A stretch of 64,000 nt of DNA from Stackebrandtia nassauensis DSM 44728 (GTDB taxonomy: Bacteria; Actinomycetota; Actinomycetes; Mycobacteriales; Micromonosporaceae): the NCBI RefSeq assembly GCF_000024545.1, contig NC_013947.1:682001-746000 (forward strand), given 5' to 3'. The stretch's first letter is position 1. Each line of letters opens with the position of its first letter. Positions 52,952-62,170 of this stretch are shown piece by piece. The notes beneath the pieces are model-generated. The model made no database searches. It was not told the origin of the DNA and worked only from the letters and a program-made list of their open reading frames with translations. The translations under genes and the position numbers were made by a program.

Positions 52952-53278
52952 TTACTTGCCTTTGAGCAGATCGTCGACGGTGCCGTCAACGGCCTTGTCG
53001 ATCTCCGCGCTGCCATCGACGTCCTGCGAGTCGAAGGTCAGGCTCGACTGGTCGATACCCTCGGCAACCTGGTCCAGGTTGCGGTCGATGATGACGAGCT
53101 GTTCTTGCATCACGGTCTGGACTCTTTGGAAAGCGCTACCTGCTTGACCGATGAGGGCGTTCTGCTGCTCACCGAGGCCAGCGAACATCTGCTGGGCAGC
53201 GCTGGCGATGTTCTCGCCGCCGGTACGGGCCTTGGTGGAACCGTCCTTTAGTGCTGCATAATCTGCTTCAAGAGCCAT
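52952..53278 (-). CDS. WXG100-like Esx protein, partner (locus B)
   Basis: A 108-residue, helical protein beginning ALEADYAALKDGSTKARTG. The turn is NALIGQAGSAFQRV, with G-Q-A-G instead of WxG. The second helix (QLVIIDRNLDQVAEGIDQ) is regular, and the acidic end is Asp-rich. GAGG precedes the ATG at 53278; the in-frame start at 53287 is less likely. It is 54 nt upstream of the WxG gene. The pairing of one WxG protein with one without is common in ESX dimers. Confidence 0.82.
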   Translation of the reverse strand: MALEADYAALKDGSTKARTGGENIASAAQQMFAGLGEQQNALIGQAGSAFQRVQTVMQEQLVIIDRNLDQVAEGIDQSSLTFDSQDVDGSAEIDKAVDGTVDDLLKGK

Positions 53279-53406
53279 GCTGTACACCTCGCTTGTGTCT
53301 GGCGGGCCCGGGGTGGTACCCGCGGTCTTGGCTCGGGCGGCGGAGTGCCACCCGTCACGTCACGGTAGCCGACGCTGTCAAGTTCGGCTACCCCCAATTC
53401 GTGCCA

Positions 53407-54828
53407 CTAACCGGTCAAGCCGCGGAAGAATCCGAACAGGCCCATCGCGGCGCAGGCGACCGGGACGACGGCCACGATGAGCAGGATGTCGAGGATGTCG
53501 GCGATACGTCCGATGTAGGGAGACGGCGCCTTCTTCGAGTACACCAGGCCCGAGGCGACTGCTATGAGGACGGCCGGAAGGACGATGACCCCTAGTCCCA
53601 CGAGTTGCAGATCCGGGCCGAACAGGCCGACCGCGTCATCGGCCAACAGGGCCAGCCCGATGATCCCCGCGGCCAGGAGCGGCACCCGCTGCCGGACGGC
53701 CGGGAACAGCCGGGCGCGCAGCAGGTACACACAACCGATGACTCCCAACAGGATCTTCTGGGAGACCGGGGCGGTCAGGGTCGGCGTGGTGTCCACAACC
53801 CACAGGCACAGCGCGGTCACCACGGAGACTCCGATGAGCAGGCCGGTGAGCAGCTCGTCGGCCCGCAGCACCTTCGCGAAGATCTCCTCCTTGGGAGGGT
53901 TGGGTGAATCCTTGACCAATTCCTTGGCGCTCTGCGGCAGCTGCGGCATCGGCAGTTTCGCGAACCGCATCGACAGCACCGGGATGGACGGCAGCAGCAT
54001 GATCGTGATCGACACCGTGGCGGCGGCGTCGCCGTCGGGGTTCCAGGGGCCGAAACCGAGGGCGGCGGCGACGATGCCGAAGAAACCGACGACGACCCCC
54101 GCGGTGAAGACCCGCAGCGATTCCCCGATCGCGTAGAAACCGACGATGCTGAAGCTGAGCACGATGGCGGAGGCGACGAGCAGGTGCTCCGAGCCCAGGA
54201 ACTCCAGGGGGTACCTGAAGGCGAGGATGACATAGCCCCCGAAAGCCGCGAACAGCAGCGACAGGCCGCCCAGGGTCGCGCCCGCGACCGAGTCCCCCGA
54301 GGCCCGCGCCAGCGCGATACCGATGGCCATGAGCACCACCGCGGCCGACAGGGCGGTGATCCCGGCTGGCAGCCAGCTGCCGAGGTCGACCTCCTTCGGC
54401 CCCGAAAGCCACAGACCGGCCAGGGCCAGCACTCCCGCGATCACGGCGATGGTGAGCCCGGTGATCCGGGTGTGGTTGCCGTCCCACTGCTTGCCCAGCA
54501 CCTTCGCGCCCGCGGCGATGGCCTCCACGACGTCGTCGTACTCGCCCTCGGGCCAGTCCGCGTGCCGGGGCGCCAGATGGAGTAGTTCGCCGTCGCGAAT
54601 CTGCTGCATGGCCATGGACTGCGCCGGGTTGATGGTCTTGCCGTCGGTGCGGCGCAGGTCGAAGCCACCATGCTTCTCGGCGTCATCGGCGGCGCCCTCG
54701 CCCGCGTAGTCCAGGATGATGGGCAGCAACTCGCTGACCGGCAGGTGGTCGGGCAGTACGAGGTCAATGCGCCGTCGAGGCGCCGACACGGTGATACGTG
54801 TCAGACCGGTGCGGATGGCCGTGGTCAC
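53407..54828 (-). CDS. eccD: Type VII secretion protein EccD (locus B)
   Basis: The 473-residue protein starts with a ubiquitin-like domain (TRITVSAPRRRIDLVLPDHL, about residues 9-85) and then has about eleven transmembrane segments. LPMPQLPQSAKELVKD in the middle is the same cytoplasmic loop as in the locus A EccD, but the proteins differ otherwise. The start is the GTG at 54828 with AAGGA about 8 nt upstream. It is the first gene of the minus-strand run eccD-esx-esx-eccB-mycP and is divergent from eccC. Confidence 0.92.
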   Translation of the reverse strand: MTTAIRTGLTRITVSAPRRRIDLVLPDHLPVSELLPIILDYAGEGAADDAEKHGGFDLRRTDGKTINPAQSMAMQQIRDGELLHLAPRHADWPEGEYDDVVEAIAAGAKVLGKQWDGNHTRITGLTIAVIAGVLALAGLWLSGPKEVDLGSWLPAGITALSAAVVLMAIGIALARASGDSVAGATLGGLSLLFAAFGGYVILAFRYPLEFLGSEHLLVASAIVLSFSIVGFYAIGESLRVFTAGVVVGFFGIVAAALGFGPWNPDGDAAATVSITIMLLPSIPVLSMRFAKLPMPQLPQSAKELVKDSPNPPKEEIFAKVLRADELLTGLLIGVSVVTALCLWVVDTTPTLTAPVSQKILLGVIGCVYLLRARLFPAVRQRVPLLAAGIIGLALLADDAVGLFGPDLQLVGLGVIVLPAVLIAVASGLVYSKKAPSPYIGRIADILDILLIVAVVPVACAAMGLFGFFRGLTG

Positions 54829-55035
54829 CGTCGTTGGTCCTTTGCTTGTCTTTGTGATAGTCGCGTGGGGACGTCAACCACCATAGCGGGAGACCGCCTC
54901 CGGCCGAGGTGGTGCGGTGGACGTCGTTGTGTGTCCACCGTAAGGTGTGAGTGCACCGAGTAATACACGCGGACGAGACCGGCATCACCCCATCTGTGCC
55001 TAGCCGTCTCGCTTTTGGAGGAGGCTCTACCGCTC
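54829..55035. promoter_or_regulatory. Divergent eccD/eccC regulatory region (locus B)
   Basis: This 207-nt region separates the two divergent ESX transcripts. It holds an inverted repeat, CGGTGGAC (54915-54922) and GTCCACCG (54933-54940), 10 nt apart, a possible regulator site. GGAGGAGG at 55017-55024 serves eccC. No convincing -35/-10 pair is seen. The ATGTCCGGAAT motif of locus A is absent. Confidence 0.45.
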
Positions 55036-58000
55036 ATGGGCTTGCTATTGGTGAAGAAGCGGCCTCGGCGTCCCGCGCCGGAGCTGCCTGACGGCGATAT
55101 TCAGGTCGAGTCGCCGCCGGAGCTTCCGACCGCTGGCGGCCGCAACTGGTCGCAGGCGCTGATGGTGTTGCCGATGGTCGCGGGCAGTGGCGCCATGATG
55201 CTCATGATGATGACCTCCGGTACCAGTGGTGCCGCGGGCGGTATGGGGTTGCGCGCCGCGACCGGCGGGCTCTTCGGTGTCTCCATGCTGGGCATGGTCG
55301 TCATGAACATGTTCCAAGGCGGCAGGGGCCCCAACAAACAGGAAATGATGCAGATCCGGCGCGACTTCCTGCGGAAGCTCTCGCAGATCCGGCGTCAGGT
55401 CCACAAGACCCGCCGCGAACAGCGCCGGGGGCTCTATTACCGGCACCCGGACCCGGACACACTGTGGTCCTCGGTCTCCAGCGCGCGACTGTGGGAACGG
55501 CGCACCGGGGACGGTGACTTCGCCGTCATCCGCATGGGCCTGGGGCCGCAGCAGCTGGCCACCCCGATCCGGGTACCGCAGACGAAACCCATCGAGGACC
55601 TGGAGCCGCTGTGCACGGCGGCGCTGCGCAAGTTCCTCGACACCAACGCCGTCGTCAACGACCTGCCGGTCGCCATGGACCTGCGTGGCTTCTCCAAGAT
55701 GTTCTTCCGCGGCGACACCGACAAGAGCCGTGCCCTGGTACGGGCCATGATCGCCCAGTTGTGCACCTGGCAGAGCCCGGACGAGCTGCTTGTGGCCGTG
55801 TGCGCGTCGCCGCCGAACATGGCGCACTGGGACTGGATGAAGTGGATGCCGCACGTGCTGCATCCCGCTGACACCGACGCGCTCGGTCAGGTGCGGCTCA
55901 TGGGCAACTCCCTGCGCGAGATCGAGGAGCGCTTCGGCGACGTGCTCACCGGCCGTCCCCGCTTCAACCCCGCCTCGACCCCCTGGGACGGCCACCACGT
56001 GGTCGTCATCATGGACGGCGGCGACACCCGGGGCGCCGACCATCTCACCACCGAGGGCGGGGTCGAGGGTGTCACGATCCTGGATCTCACCACTCCGCCG
56101 CCGCGTCAGCTCGAACCCGGTCTGTTGATGTTGCAGTTCCGTGAGGACGGCACCCTGCGGATGGGCACGGTCGACGCGATCGACGACATCCGCAAACCGG
56201 ACTCGCTGTCGCAGCCGGAGGCCGAGGCGCTGGCCCGTCGGTTGGCGCCACTGCGTCAGTCCGCGGCCGGCCCCGGTGACGGTGACGACGACAGCGGCTT
56301 CTCCGGCACGAACCTCACGTTCACCGACCTCCTGGATGTCGGTGACCCCTATGACTTCAACCCGGATCGCGCTTGGGCGCCACGCCCCAACCGCGACCGG
56401 CTGCGGATTCCGATCGGTGTCGGACCCGACGGTCTCCCGGTCGACCTGGACATCAAGGAGTCCGCTCAGGACGGTATGGGCCCGCACGGCCTCATGATCG
56501 GCGCCACCGGTTCCGGTAAGTCCGAGGCGCTGCGGACCCTGGTGCTGGCGCTGGCCGCCGTGCACTCGCCGGAGATCCTCAACTTCGTCCTCGTCGACTT
56601 CAAGGGTGGTGCGACCTTCACCCGGCTCGACAAGCTGCCGCACACCTCGGCGGTCATCACGAACCTGTCCGACGAGCTGGTGCTCGTCGACCGCATGAAG
56701 GACGCCATCGAGGGTGAGACGATCCGCCGCCAGGAGGAACTGCGCAAGCACGGCAAGTTCGCCTCGCTGCGCGACTACGAGAAGGCCCGGGCCGCCGGTG
56801 CCCCGATCCCGCCGATGCCCAGCCTGCTGATCATCTGTGACGAGTTCTCCGAGCTGCTGACCGCCAAACCCGACTTCATCGACATGTTCGTCCAGATCGG
56901 ACGTGTCGGCCGATCGCTCGGCGTGCACCTGCTGCTGGCCTCGCAGCGGCTCGAGGAGGGCAAGCTGCGCGGTCTGGACACCCACCTGTCCTACCGGATC
57001 GGTCTGCGTACCTTCTCCGCCATCGAGTCGCGCACCGTGCTGGGTGTCTCCGACGCCTACGAACTGCCCCGCGCTCCCGGTCACGGTTACCTGCGGTTCG
57101 GTACCGAACCGCTGATTCGGTTCCGGGCTTCCTATGTGTCGGGCGTGTACCAGCGCAGCGCCGCCGAGAAGGCCATCGCCGCTTCCGGTGGCCCGCAGGT
57201 GCGGGAGTTCACCGGGACCTTCGTCGCGCCTCCGCCCAAGCCCGAACCCGAGCCCGGCGTCACCGAGACCGTCGAGGACGACGACGAGAAGGTCGGGGAA
57301 TCCCTGTTGGACATCTTGGTGTCCAAGATGGAGGGCAAGGGCACTCCGGCGCACCAGGTGTGGCTGCCGCCGCTGGATGTTCCCCCCACTCTGGACGAAT
57401 TCCTTCAGCTCACCACGACCCCGGAGCGCGGGCTCAACACCGCGCGCCAGGACCTGCACGGTGGCCTCAACATCCCGGTCGCTCTGGTGGACAAGCCGTT
57501 CGAGCAGCGTCGTGACATCCACTGGCTGAATCTGACCGGCGCGGCCGGACACATCGCGGTCGCGGGAGGCACCCAGTCCGGCAAGTCGACGGCCCTGCGC
57601 TCCATCATCGGGTCGATCGCCTTGACCCACACGCCCGCGGAGGCGGCGATCTACTGCATCGACCTGGGTGGTGGCGCGCTGTCCACGGTCCGCGACCTGC
57701 CGCATGTCGGCGCGGTGTACCAGCGTCTGGACGCGGACGAGGTGCGTCGTACCGCGGCCGAGGTGTTCAACGCCATGGAGGCCCGGGAACAGCGCTTCGC
57801 CACCAAGGGCATCGACTCCATGAGCACCTACCGCAAGATGCGCGCCGACGGCCGGATCACCGACGACCCGTGGGGTGACATCTTCCTGGTCGTGGACGGG
57901 TGGATGTCGCTGCGCCAGGACTTCGATGAAGTCGAGCAGATCGTCACCCAGATCGCCCAGCGCGGCCTCTCCTTCGGGGTGCACGTCATCGCCGCCGCCG

Positions 58001-59046
58001 CCAAATGGGGTGACTTCAGGCCCGCGATCCGGGACGTCTTCGGCAGCAAGGTCGAGCTCAAGGTCGCCGACGCCTTCGACTCCATCGCGGGTCGCCGGGT
58101 CGCCGAGAACGTCCCGGCCGATCGCCCGGGTCGCGGCATCACCGCCGACAGTCTGCACATGCTGACCGCGTTGCCCCGGGTGGACGGCAAGCCCGAGGCC
58201 GGTGGCGCTCTGGCCGACGGCATCGAGGACATGGTGTCGAAGATCAAGGACGCCTGGCAGGGCCCGCCGGTTCCGGCCGTGCGACTGCTGCCGGCGGAAC
58301 TGCCCTACAACAGCCTGCCGCTCGACAGGTACGACGAGTCCACGAAGTGGAAGATCCCCTTCGGGATCGCGGAGTCCAACCTCAAGCCGGTCTACCTGGA
58401 ACTGGACGTCGAACCGCACTTCATGCTCATCTCCGATGTGGAGACCGGCAAGAGCGCGTTCCTGCGCCAGCTCATCAAGACGATCATCTCCCGTAACACC
58501 TCCAAGCAGGCCACCTTCGTCCTGTTCGACTATCGGCGCAGTCTGCTGGGCACCGTGCCCGAGAACTACCTCATCAAGCACTGTTCGACCACGGACCAGT
58601 CCACGGATCTGGTCAAGTCGTTGGTGGCGGCGGCGAAGCAGCGAATGCCTCCGGACAACGTCACCCCGCAGCAGCTGCGGGAACGGTCATGGTGGACCGG
58701 GCCGGAGATCTTCATGATCGTGGACGACTACGACCTGGTGGGACAGGGGATGAACAATCCGCTGATGCCGCTGATCGAGATCCTGCCGCAGGCACGCGAC
58801 CTCGGCATGCACTTCATCGTCACCCGCCGCAGTGGTGGTGCCGGTCGCGACCTGTACGGCAAGGTGCTGGGCTCGTTGAAGGACCTCGCCTCCCCGGCGT
58901 TCCAGGGTTCGGGTCCCAAGATCGAGGGAAAGCTGCTGGGCGACATCAAGATGTCGACCATGCCACCGGGCCGGGGCTGGTTCATCACCCGGAAGTTCGG
59001 CAACCAGAAGGTGCAGACCGCCTGGCTGCCGCCGGAGGACGACTGA
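55036..59046 (+). CDS. eccC: Type VII secretion FtsK/SpoIIIE-type ATPase EccC (locus B)
   Basis: The 1336-residue single-chain EccC has a basic start, two transmembrane helices (about residues 33-58 and 68-88), a stalk and three ATPase domains. The Walker A motifs are GATGSGKSE (from residue 489), GGTQSGKST (844) and SDVETGKSA (1133). ATPase 1 has Walker B LLIICDEFSELL; the other two (FLVVDGW, IFMIVDDYD) lack the catalytic Glu. It is similar in layout to the locus A protein but clearly diverged, especially in the third domain and acidic linkers. The ATG at 55036 is preceded by GGAGG; the in-frame TTG at 55015 is less likely. Its stop lies 27 nt from the convergent SpeE-like gene. Confidence 0.95.
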   Translation: MGLLLVKKRPRRPAPELPDGDIQVESPPELPTAGGRNWSQALMVLPMVAGSGAMMLMMMTSGTSGAAGGMGLRAATGGLFGVSMLGMVVMNMFQGGRGPNKQEMMQIRRDFLRKLSQIRRQVHKTRREQRRGLYYRHPDPDTLWSSVSSARLWERRTGDGDFAVIRMGLGPQQLATPIRVPQTKPIEDLEPLCTAALRKFLDTNAVVNDLPVAMDLRGFSKMFFRGDTDKSRALVRAMIAQLCTWQSPDELLVAVCASPPNMAHWDWMKWMPHVLHPADTDALGQVRLMGNSLREIEERFGDVLTGRPRFNPASTPWDGHHVVVIMDGGDTRGADHLTTEGGVEGVTILDLTTPPPRQLEPGLLMLQFREDGTLRMGTVDAIDDIRKPDSLSQPEAEALARRLAPLRQSAAGPGDGDDDSGFSGTNLTFTDLLDVGDPYDFNPDRAWAPRPNRDRLRIPIGVGPDGLPVDLDIKESAQDGMGPHGLMIGATGSGKSEALRTLVLALAAVHSPEILNFVLVDFKGGATFTRLDKLPHTSAVITNLSDELVLVDRMKDAIEGETIRRQEELRKHGKFASLRDYEKARAAGAPIPPMPSLLIICDEFSELLTAKPDFIDMFVQIGRVGRSLGVHLLLASQRLEEGKLRGLDTHLSYRIGLRTFSAIESRTVLGVSDAYELPRAPGHGYLRFGTEPLIRFRASYVSGVYQRSAAEKAIAASGGPQVREFTGTFVAPPPKPEPEPGVTETVEDDDEKVGESLLDILVSKMEGKGTPAHQVWLPPLDVPPTLDEFLQLTTTPERGLNTARQDLHGGLNIPVALVDKPFEQRRDIHWLNLTGAAGHIAVAGGTQSGKSTALRSIIGSIALTHTPAEAAIYCIDLGGGALSTVRDLPHVGAVYQRLDADEVRRTAAEVFNAMEAREQRFATKGIDSMSTYRKMRADGRITDDPWGDIFLVVDGWMSLRQDFDEVEQIVTQIAQRGLSFGVHVIAAAAKWGDFRPAIRDVFGSKVELKVADAFDSIAGRRVAENVPADRPGRGITADSLHMLTALPRVDGKPEAGGALADGIEDMVSKIKDAWQGPPVPAVRLLPAELPYNSLPLDRYDESTKWKIPFGIAESNLKPVYLELDVEPHFMLISDVETGKSAFLRQLIKTIISRNTSKQATFVLFDYRRSLLGTVPENYLIKHCSTTDQSTDLVKSLVAAAKQRMPPDNVTPQQLRERSWWTGPEIFMIVDDYDLVGQGMNNPLMPLIEILPQARDLGMHFIVTRRSGGAGRDLYGKVLGSLKDLASPAFQGSGPKIEGKLLGDIKMSTMPPGRGWFITRKFGNQKVQTAWLPPEDD

Positions 59047-59073
59047 TCGAGCGGACCGGCTGTGGGCCCGGCG

Positions 59074-59889
59074 TCAGTCCTGGGCCCGCAGCGGTTCGAC
59101 ACCCGCGATCACGGGTGCGAGGTCGTCGCCGTGGATCAACGCCACCTCGGTGTCGTGGTGGACGGCCGCGTCGCTGATCGCCGGGTACGGCAGGCCGGAA
59201 GCGGAGTTGGTCGCCGCCATGACGATGTTCAGGAAGCGCTTCACATTCGGGGTGTGAGCCGAGACCACGCACAGATCCTCGAACACCGTGTTCAAGGCCG
59301 CGGCGTGCAGGCGGGTCATGACGAGCCCCTCGACATCCAGCACATTGACCACACAGGTTCCCTCAGGGCGCAGCACTCGCGACAGTTGCTGCGCGTATTC
59401 GAGGCAGGCGGTGCCACGAGGTGTCTGGTTGGCCGCGTAGACATCGCTGATGACGATGTCGAACTCGGCATCGGGCAGTCCGGCGAGCACCTCGACGGCG
59501 TCGCCCACCACGATGTCGACGCGCGAGCCTTCGGGAAGCGGAAGGTGCTCGCGGACGAACTCGACGAGTGGACCGTCCATCTCCACGACCGTCTGGATCG
59601 CGTTGGGCCGCACGCCGTGCACGTAGCGGGGCAGCGTCATGCCGCCGCCGCCCAGGTGCAGCACCCGAAGCGGTGCGTCCTTCGCGCCGACGGTGTCTAT
59701 GACCGTGGCGACCCACATCGAATAGTCCGCCCACAGGAACGTCGGCTCGTCCAGCTTCACGTAGGACTGCGCGAAACCGCCGACCTCCAGGAACCGGCCG
59801 AGCTCCCGGTGCGGGTCGGCGATGATTCGCGCCGGACCGGTCGCCACCTGCGTGCTCGCCAGTACCTTCGGTTGTTCGGTCTCGCCCAT
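59074..59889 (-). CDS. Spermidine-synthase-like methyltransferase-fold protein
   Basis: The 271-residue protein has the Rossmann fold of spermine/spermidine synthases: RVLHLGGGGMTLPRYVHG (about residues 75-92) with the Gly loop, VVEMDGPLVEFVRE with its acidic ribose-binding residue, and IVVGDAVEVLAGLP. The position of the catalytic Asp in polyamine synthases is DVYAANQTP here, without the usual D-x-x-D-P. True spermidine synthase activity is therefore doubtful; many actinobacterial relatives have unknown methyl- or aminopropyl-transferase-like roles. It is cytosolic, with no transmembrane segments. It is convergent with eccC of locus B. Confidence 0.75.
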   Translation of the reverse strand: MGETEQPKVLASTQVATGPARIIADPHRELGRFLEVGGFAQSYVKLDEPTFLWADYSMWVATVIDTVGAKDAPLRVLHLGGGGMTLPRYVHGVRPNAIQTVVEMDGPLVEFVREHLPLPEGSRVDIVVGDAVEVLAGLPDAEFDIVISDVYAANQTPRGTACLEYAQQLSRVLRPEGTCVVNVLDVEGLVMTRLHAAALNTVFEDLCVVSAHTPNVKRFLNIVMAATNSASGLPYPAISDAAVHHDTEVALIHGDDLAPVIAGVEPLRAQD

Positions 59890-60044
59890 GTCACACCGCT
59901 TTCCGCTTCGAATGCCGAGTTCGACAAAGCTAACAGGAGGCCTCCGGCGGCAGCGGCGGCGAAGTGAACGGCTTTGACATCGATCGCCGCGTAGGTAGAC
60001 TGGCCGCCAGTACCCCCGACCAAAATCGTTCGCAGAGGTCTGTC

Positions 60045-60317
60045 ATGTCCGCACCAGGTGCCCGTTCTCCCGGCGAGGAGATGCCGCGTGGCTGGGACGA
60101 CGCCGCCGACACCCAGGACCAGGACGACGACTTCGTCGACGAGGACTCCATCTGGACTCCCACCAAGAAGGCTCTGCCGCCTGTGCTCGGCCGTTACGAC
60201 AAGGACACCGGCGAACGGCTGATGCACTACAGCGACGACGTCATCCAGAACGCGAACAAGGACGAAGAGTTCGACTGGACCGATTCCGAAGGCACGTCCA
60301 TCGACATCGGCTTTTAG
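60045..60317 (+). CDS. Small acidic actinobacterial protein of unknown function
   Basis: A 90-residue protein, very rich in Asp and Glu, that I cannot assign to a family. It contains DSIWTPTKKALPPVLGRYDK and a GERLMHYSDDVIQ segment that look conserved rather than low complexity. The ATG at 60045 has AGAGG upstream; an ATG at 59964 is in frame but the added residues lack coding character. It stands alone between the SpeE-like gene and the aminopeptidase gene, with gaps of 155 and 133 nt and its own promoter presumably in the first. Confidence 0.6.
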   Translation: MSAPGARSPGEEMPRGWDDAADTQDQDDDFVDEDSIWTPTKKALPPVLGRYDKDTGERLMHYSDDVIQNANKDEEFDWTDSEGTSIDIGF

Positions 60318-60450
60318 GGAACGGTCGCCGAATCAGCTTCTCGGAAACGTGATCCGTCCAATAGCACCACTGTGTAACCGCTGGTGAGCGCGTAGGCTCG
60401 GCTGTCGAGGCCGGAAAGCGGCCGACAATGCCGTCTTGCGAGGGTAGGTA

Positions 60451-61731
60451 ATGTCCGTAGTTTTCGATCGTCGGCACACCGACGAGTTGATGTCCTTTGT
60501 GTCCGCATCGCCGACGTCGTACCACGCCGTCGCGCGGACCGCGAAGATGCTGGCGGCCGCCGGGTTCACCGCGCTGAGCGAGAGCGAGGCGTGGGACGAC
60601 ACGTCGGGCGGGCACTACGTCATCCGGGACGGGGCCGTCATCGCGTGGTACGTGCCCGAGACCGCTACGGCCACAACGGGTTTCCGGATCATGGGCGCCC
60701 ACACCGACTCGCCGCACCTGCGGGTGAAGCCGATCCCGGACACCGGCGCCGAGGGCTGGCGGCAGATCGCCGTCGAGGTGTACGGGGGCGTGCCCCGCGA
60801 CACCTGGCTCGACCGCGACCTGGGCGTGTCGGGGCGGCTGGTCACCCGGGACGGCACCCAGCACCTGGTGACCGTCAACGAGCCGCTGTTGCGGGTGCCC
60901 CGGGTCGCGATTCACCTGGACCGCAAGGTCAACGAGGGCCAGATCCTGGACGCGCAGAGCCACATGACCCCGATCTGGGGCCTCGGCGAGCCGGAGGAGG
61001 GGGAACTCATCGATTTCCTCGCCGATCGCGCGAGCCTGGACGCCGAGGAGATCACCGGCTGGGACCTCGCCGTGCACGACACCCAGGCCCCGGCCTACCT
61101 GGGCCGGGAGCGGGAACTGCTGGCCTGTCCGAGGCTGGACAACCTGTCGTCGGTGCACGCCGGGGCCGCGGCCCTGATCGCCGCCGCCGAGGAGCCGGGG
61201 GACCACATCGCCGTGCTGGCGGCCTTCGACCACGAGGAATGCGGCAGCGAATCCCGCAGCGGCGCCGGTGGACCGTTCCTGGAGACGATCCTGCGGCGCA
61301 TCCTCGACGCCCGCGGCGCCGACCTGCAGGACACCGCGCGGGCCTTCGCCGACAGCGTCGTCATGTCCAGCGACACCACCCACGCCGTCCACCCCAACTA
61401 CGCCGACCGGCACGAACCCGGGCACATGCCGGTCGCCGGCGGCGGGCCGGTCATCAAGGTCAACGCGAACCTGCGTTACGCCACCGACGGGCCCGGCCGG
61501 GCGATCTTCGCCGCCGCCTGCGCGAAGGCGGGAGTCGCCAGTCAGACCTTCGTCAACAACAACGCGCTGCCCTGCGGCACCACCATCGGCCCCATCACCG
61601 CCGCCCGGCTGGGAATCACGACAGTCGACATAGGAATGGCGATCCTGTCGATGCACGCGAGCCGGGAACTGTGCGCCGCAGACGATCCGGGGCAACTGGC
61701 CGCGGTCTTGGCGGCGTTCGCGACGGAATGA
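60451..61731 (+). CDS. M18-family aspartyl aminopeptidase
   Basis: The 426-residue protein has the M18 metallopeptidase pattern. The first metal His is in IMGAHTDSPHLRVKP (about residue 83), the bridging Asp in LLACPRLDNLSSVHA, the Glu pair in AFDHEECGSESRSGAGGPF, VMSSDTTHAVHPNY, and the last His in DIGMAILSMHASRELC. M18 enzymes remove acidic N-terminal residues from peptides and bind two zinc ions. The length fits the bacterial members. It ends 13 nt before the DivIVA-domain gene, so a small operon with tag is likely. Confidence 0.92.
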   Translation: MSVVFDRRHTDELMSFVSASPTSYHAVARTAKMLAAAGFTALSESEAWDDTSGGHYVIRDGAVIAWYVPETATATTGFRIMGAHTDSPHLRVKPIPDTGAEGWRQIAVEVYGGVPRDTWLDRDLGVSGRLVTRDGTQHLVTVNEPLLRVPRVAIHLDRKVNEGQILDAQSHMTPIWGLGEPEEGELIDFLADRASLDAEEITGWDLAVHDTQAPAYLGRERELLACPRLDNLSSVHAGAAALIAAAEEPGDHIAVLAAFDHEECGSESRSGAGGPFLETILRRILDARGADLQDTARAFADSVVMSSDTTHAVHPNYADRHEPGHMPVAGGGPVIKVNANLRYATDGPGRAIFAAACAKAGVASQTFVNNNALPCGTTIGPITAARLGITTVDIGMAILSMHASRELCAADDPGQLAAVLAAFATE

Positions 61732-61744
61732 GAGGATGCCGGGC

Positions 61745-62170
61745 ATGGAGTTCGTCTTGGTTGTGCTCGCCCTGGCCCTGTCTTGCGGTATCGCCTTCGG
61801 CATCGTCGTGCTCGTGACCGGCAACGACCCGGGTCTGGTCAGCGCCACCGACGGCGTCCCGGCGCACCTGCCCAGCGACCGGCCACTGTCGGAGCAGGAC
61901 GTGCTGGCCGCGAAGTTCGACACCGGACTGCGCGGTTACCAGACCGGCCAGGTCGACGACGCGCTCGCCCGGCTCGCCTACGACGTCGGCTTCAAGGACG
62001 AACTGATCAAGGTGCTCGCCTCCGAGGTGACCGCGCTGCGGGACGGCCGCACCGAGGAGGCCGACGCGCTGCGCGACGCCCGGCAGCGCGCGCTGGCGGA
62101 CAAAGAGGACCTCACCGGGGACGCCGGGGAGACGACGGACGAGACCGAGCCGAAGGAAGACAAGGAATGA
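61745..62170 (+). CDS. Membrane-anchored DivIVA-domain protein
   Basis: The 141-residue protein has a transmembrane helix (about residues 3-25) followed by a DivIVA-type segment: LSEQDVLAAKFDTGLRGYQTGQVDDALARL has the Y/F-G-Y-x3-VD spacing seen at the N-terminus of Wag31/DivIVA proteins. A helical stretch and an acidic tail (ETTDETEPKEDKE) follow. DivIVA domains sense curved membranes at poles and septa. The ATG at 61745 is 9 nt after GAGAGG; the ATG at 61736 has no spacing. The same pairing of a DivIVA-domain gene and tag occurs in mycobacteria (Rv1209-Rv1210), from memory. Its stop overlaps the tag start (ATGA). Confidence 0.8.
   Translation: MEFVLVVLALALSCGIAFGIVVLVTGNDPGLVSATDGVPAHLPSDRPLSEQDVLAAKFDTGLRGYQTGQVDDALARLAYDVGFKDELIKVLASEVTALRDGRTEEADALRDARQRALADKEDLTGDAGETTDETEPKEDKE

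Noticed and set aside
55045-58581. A 1178-codon open frame antisense to eccC of locus B
   Set aside because: Same type of shadow, with low-complexity composition and no ribosome site.
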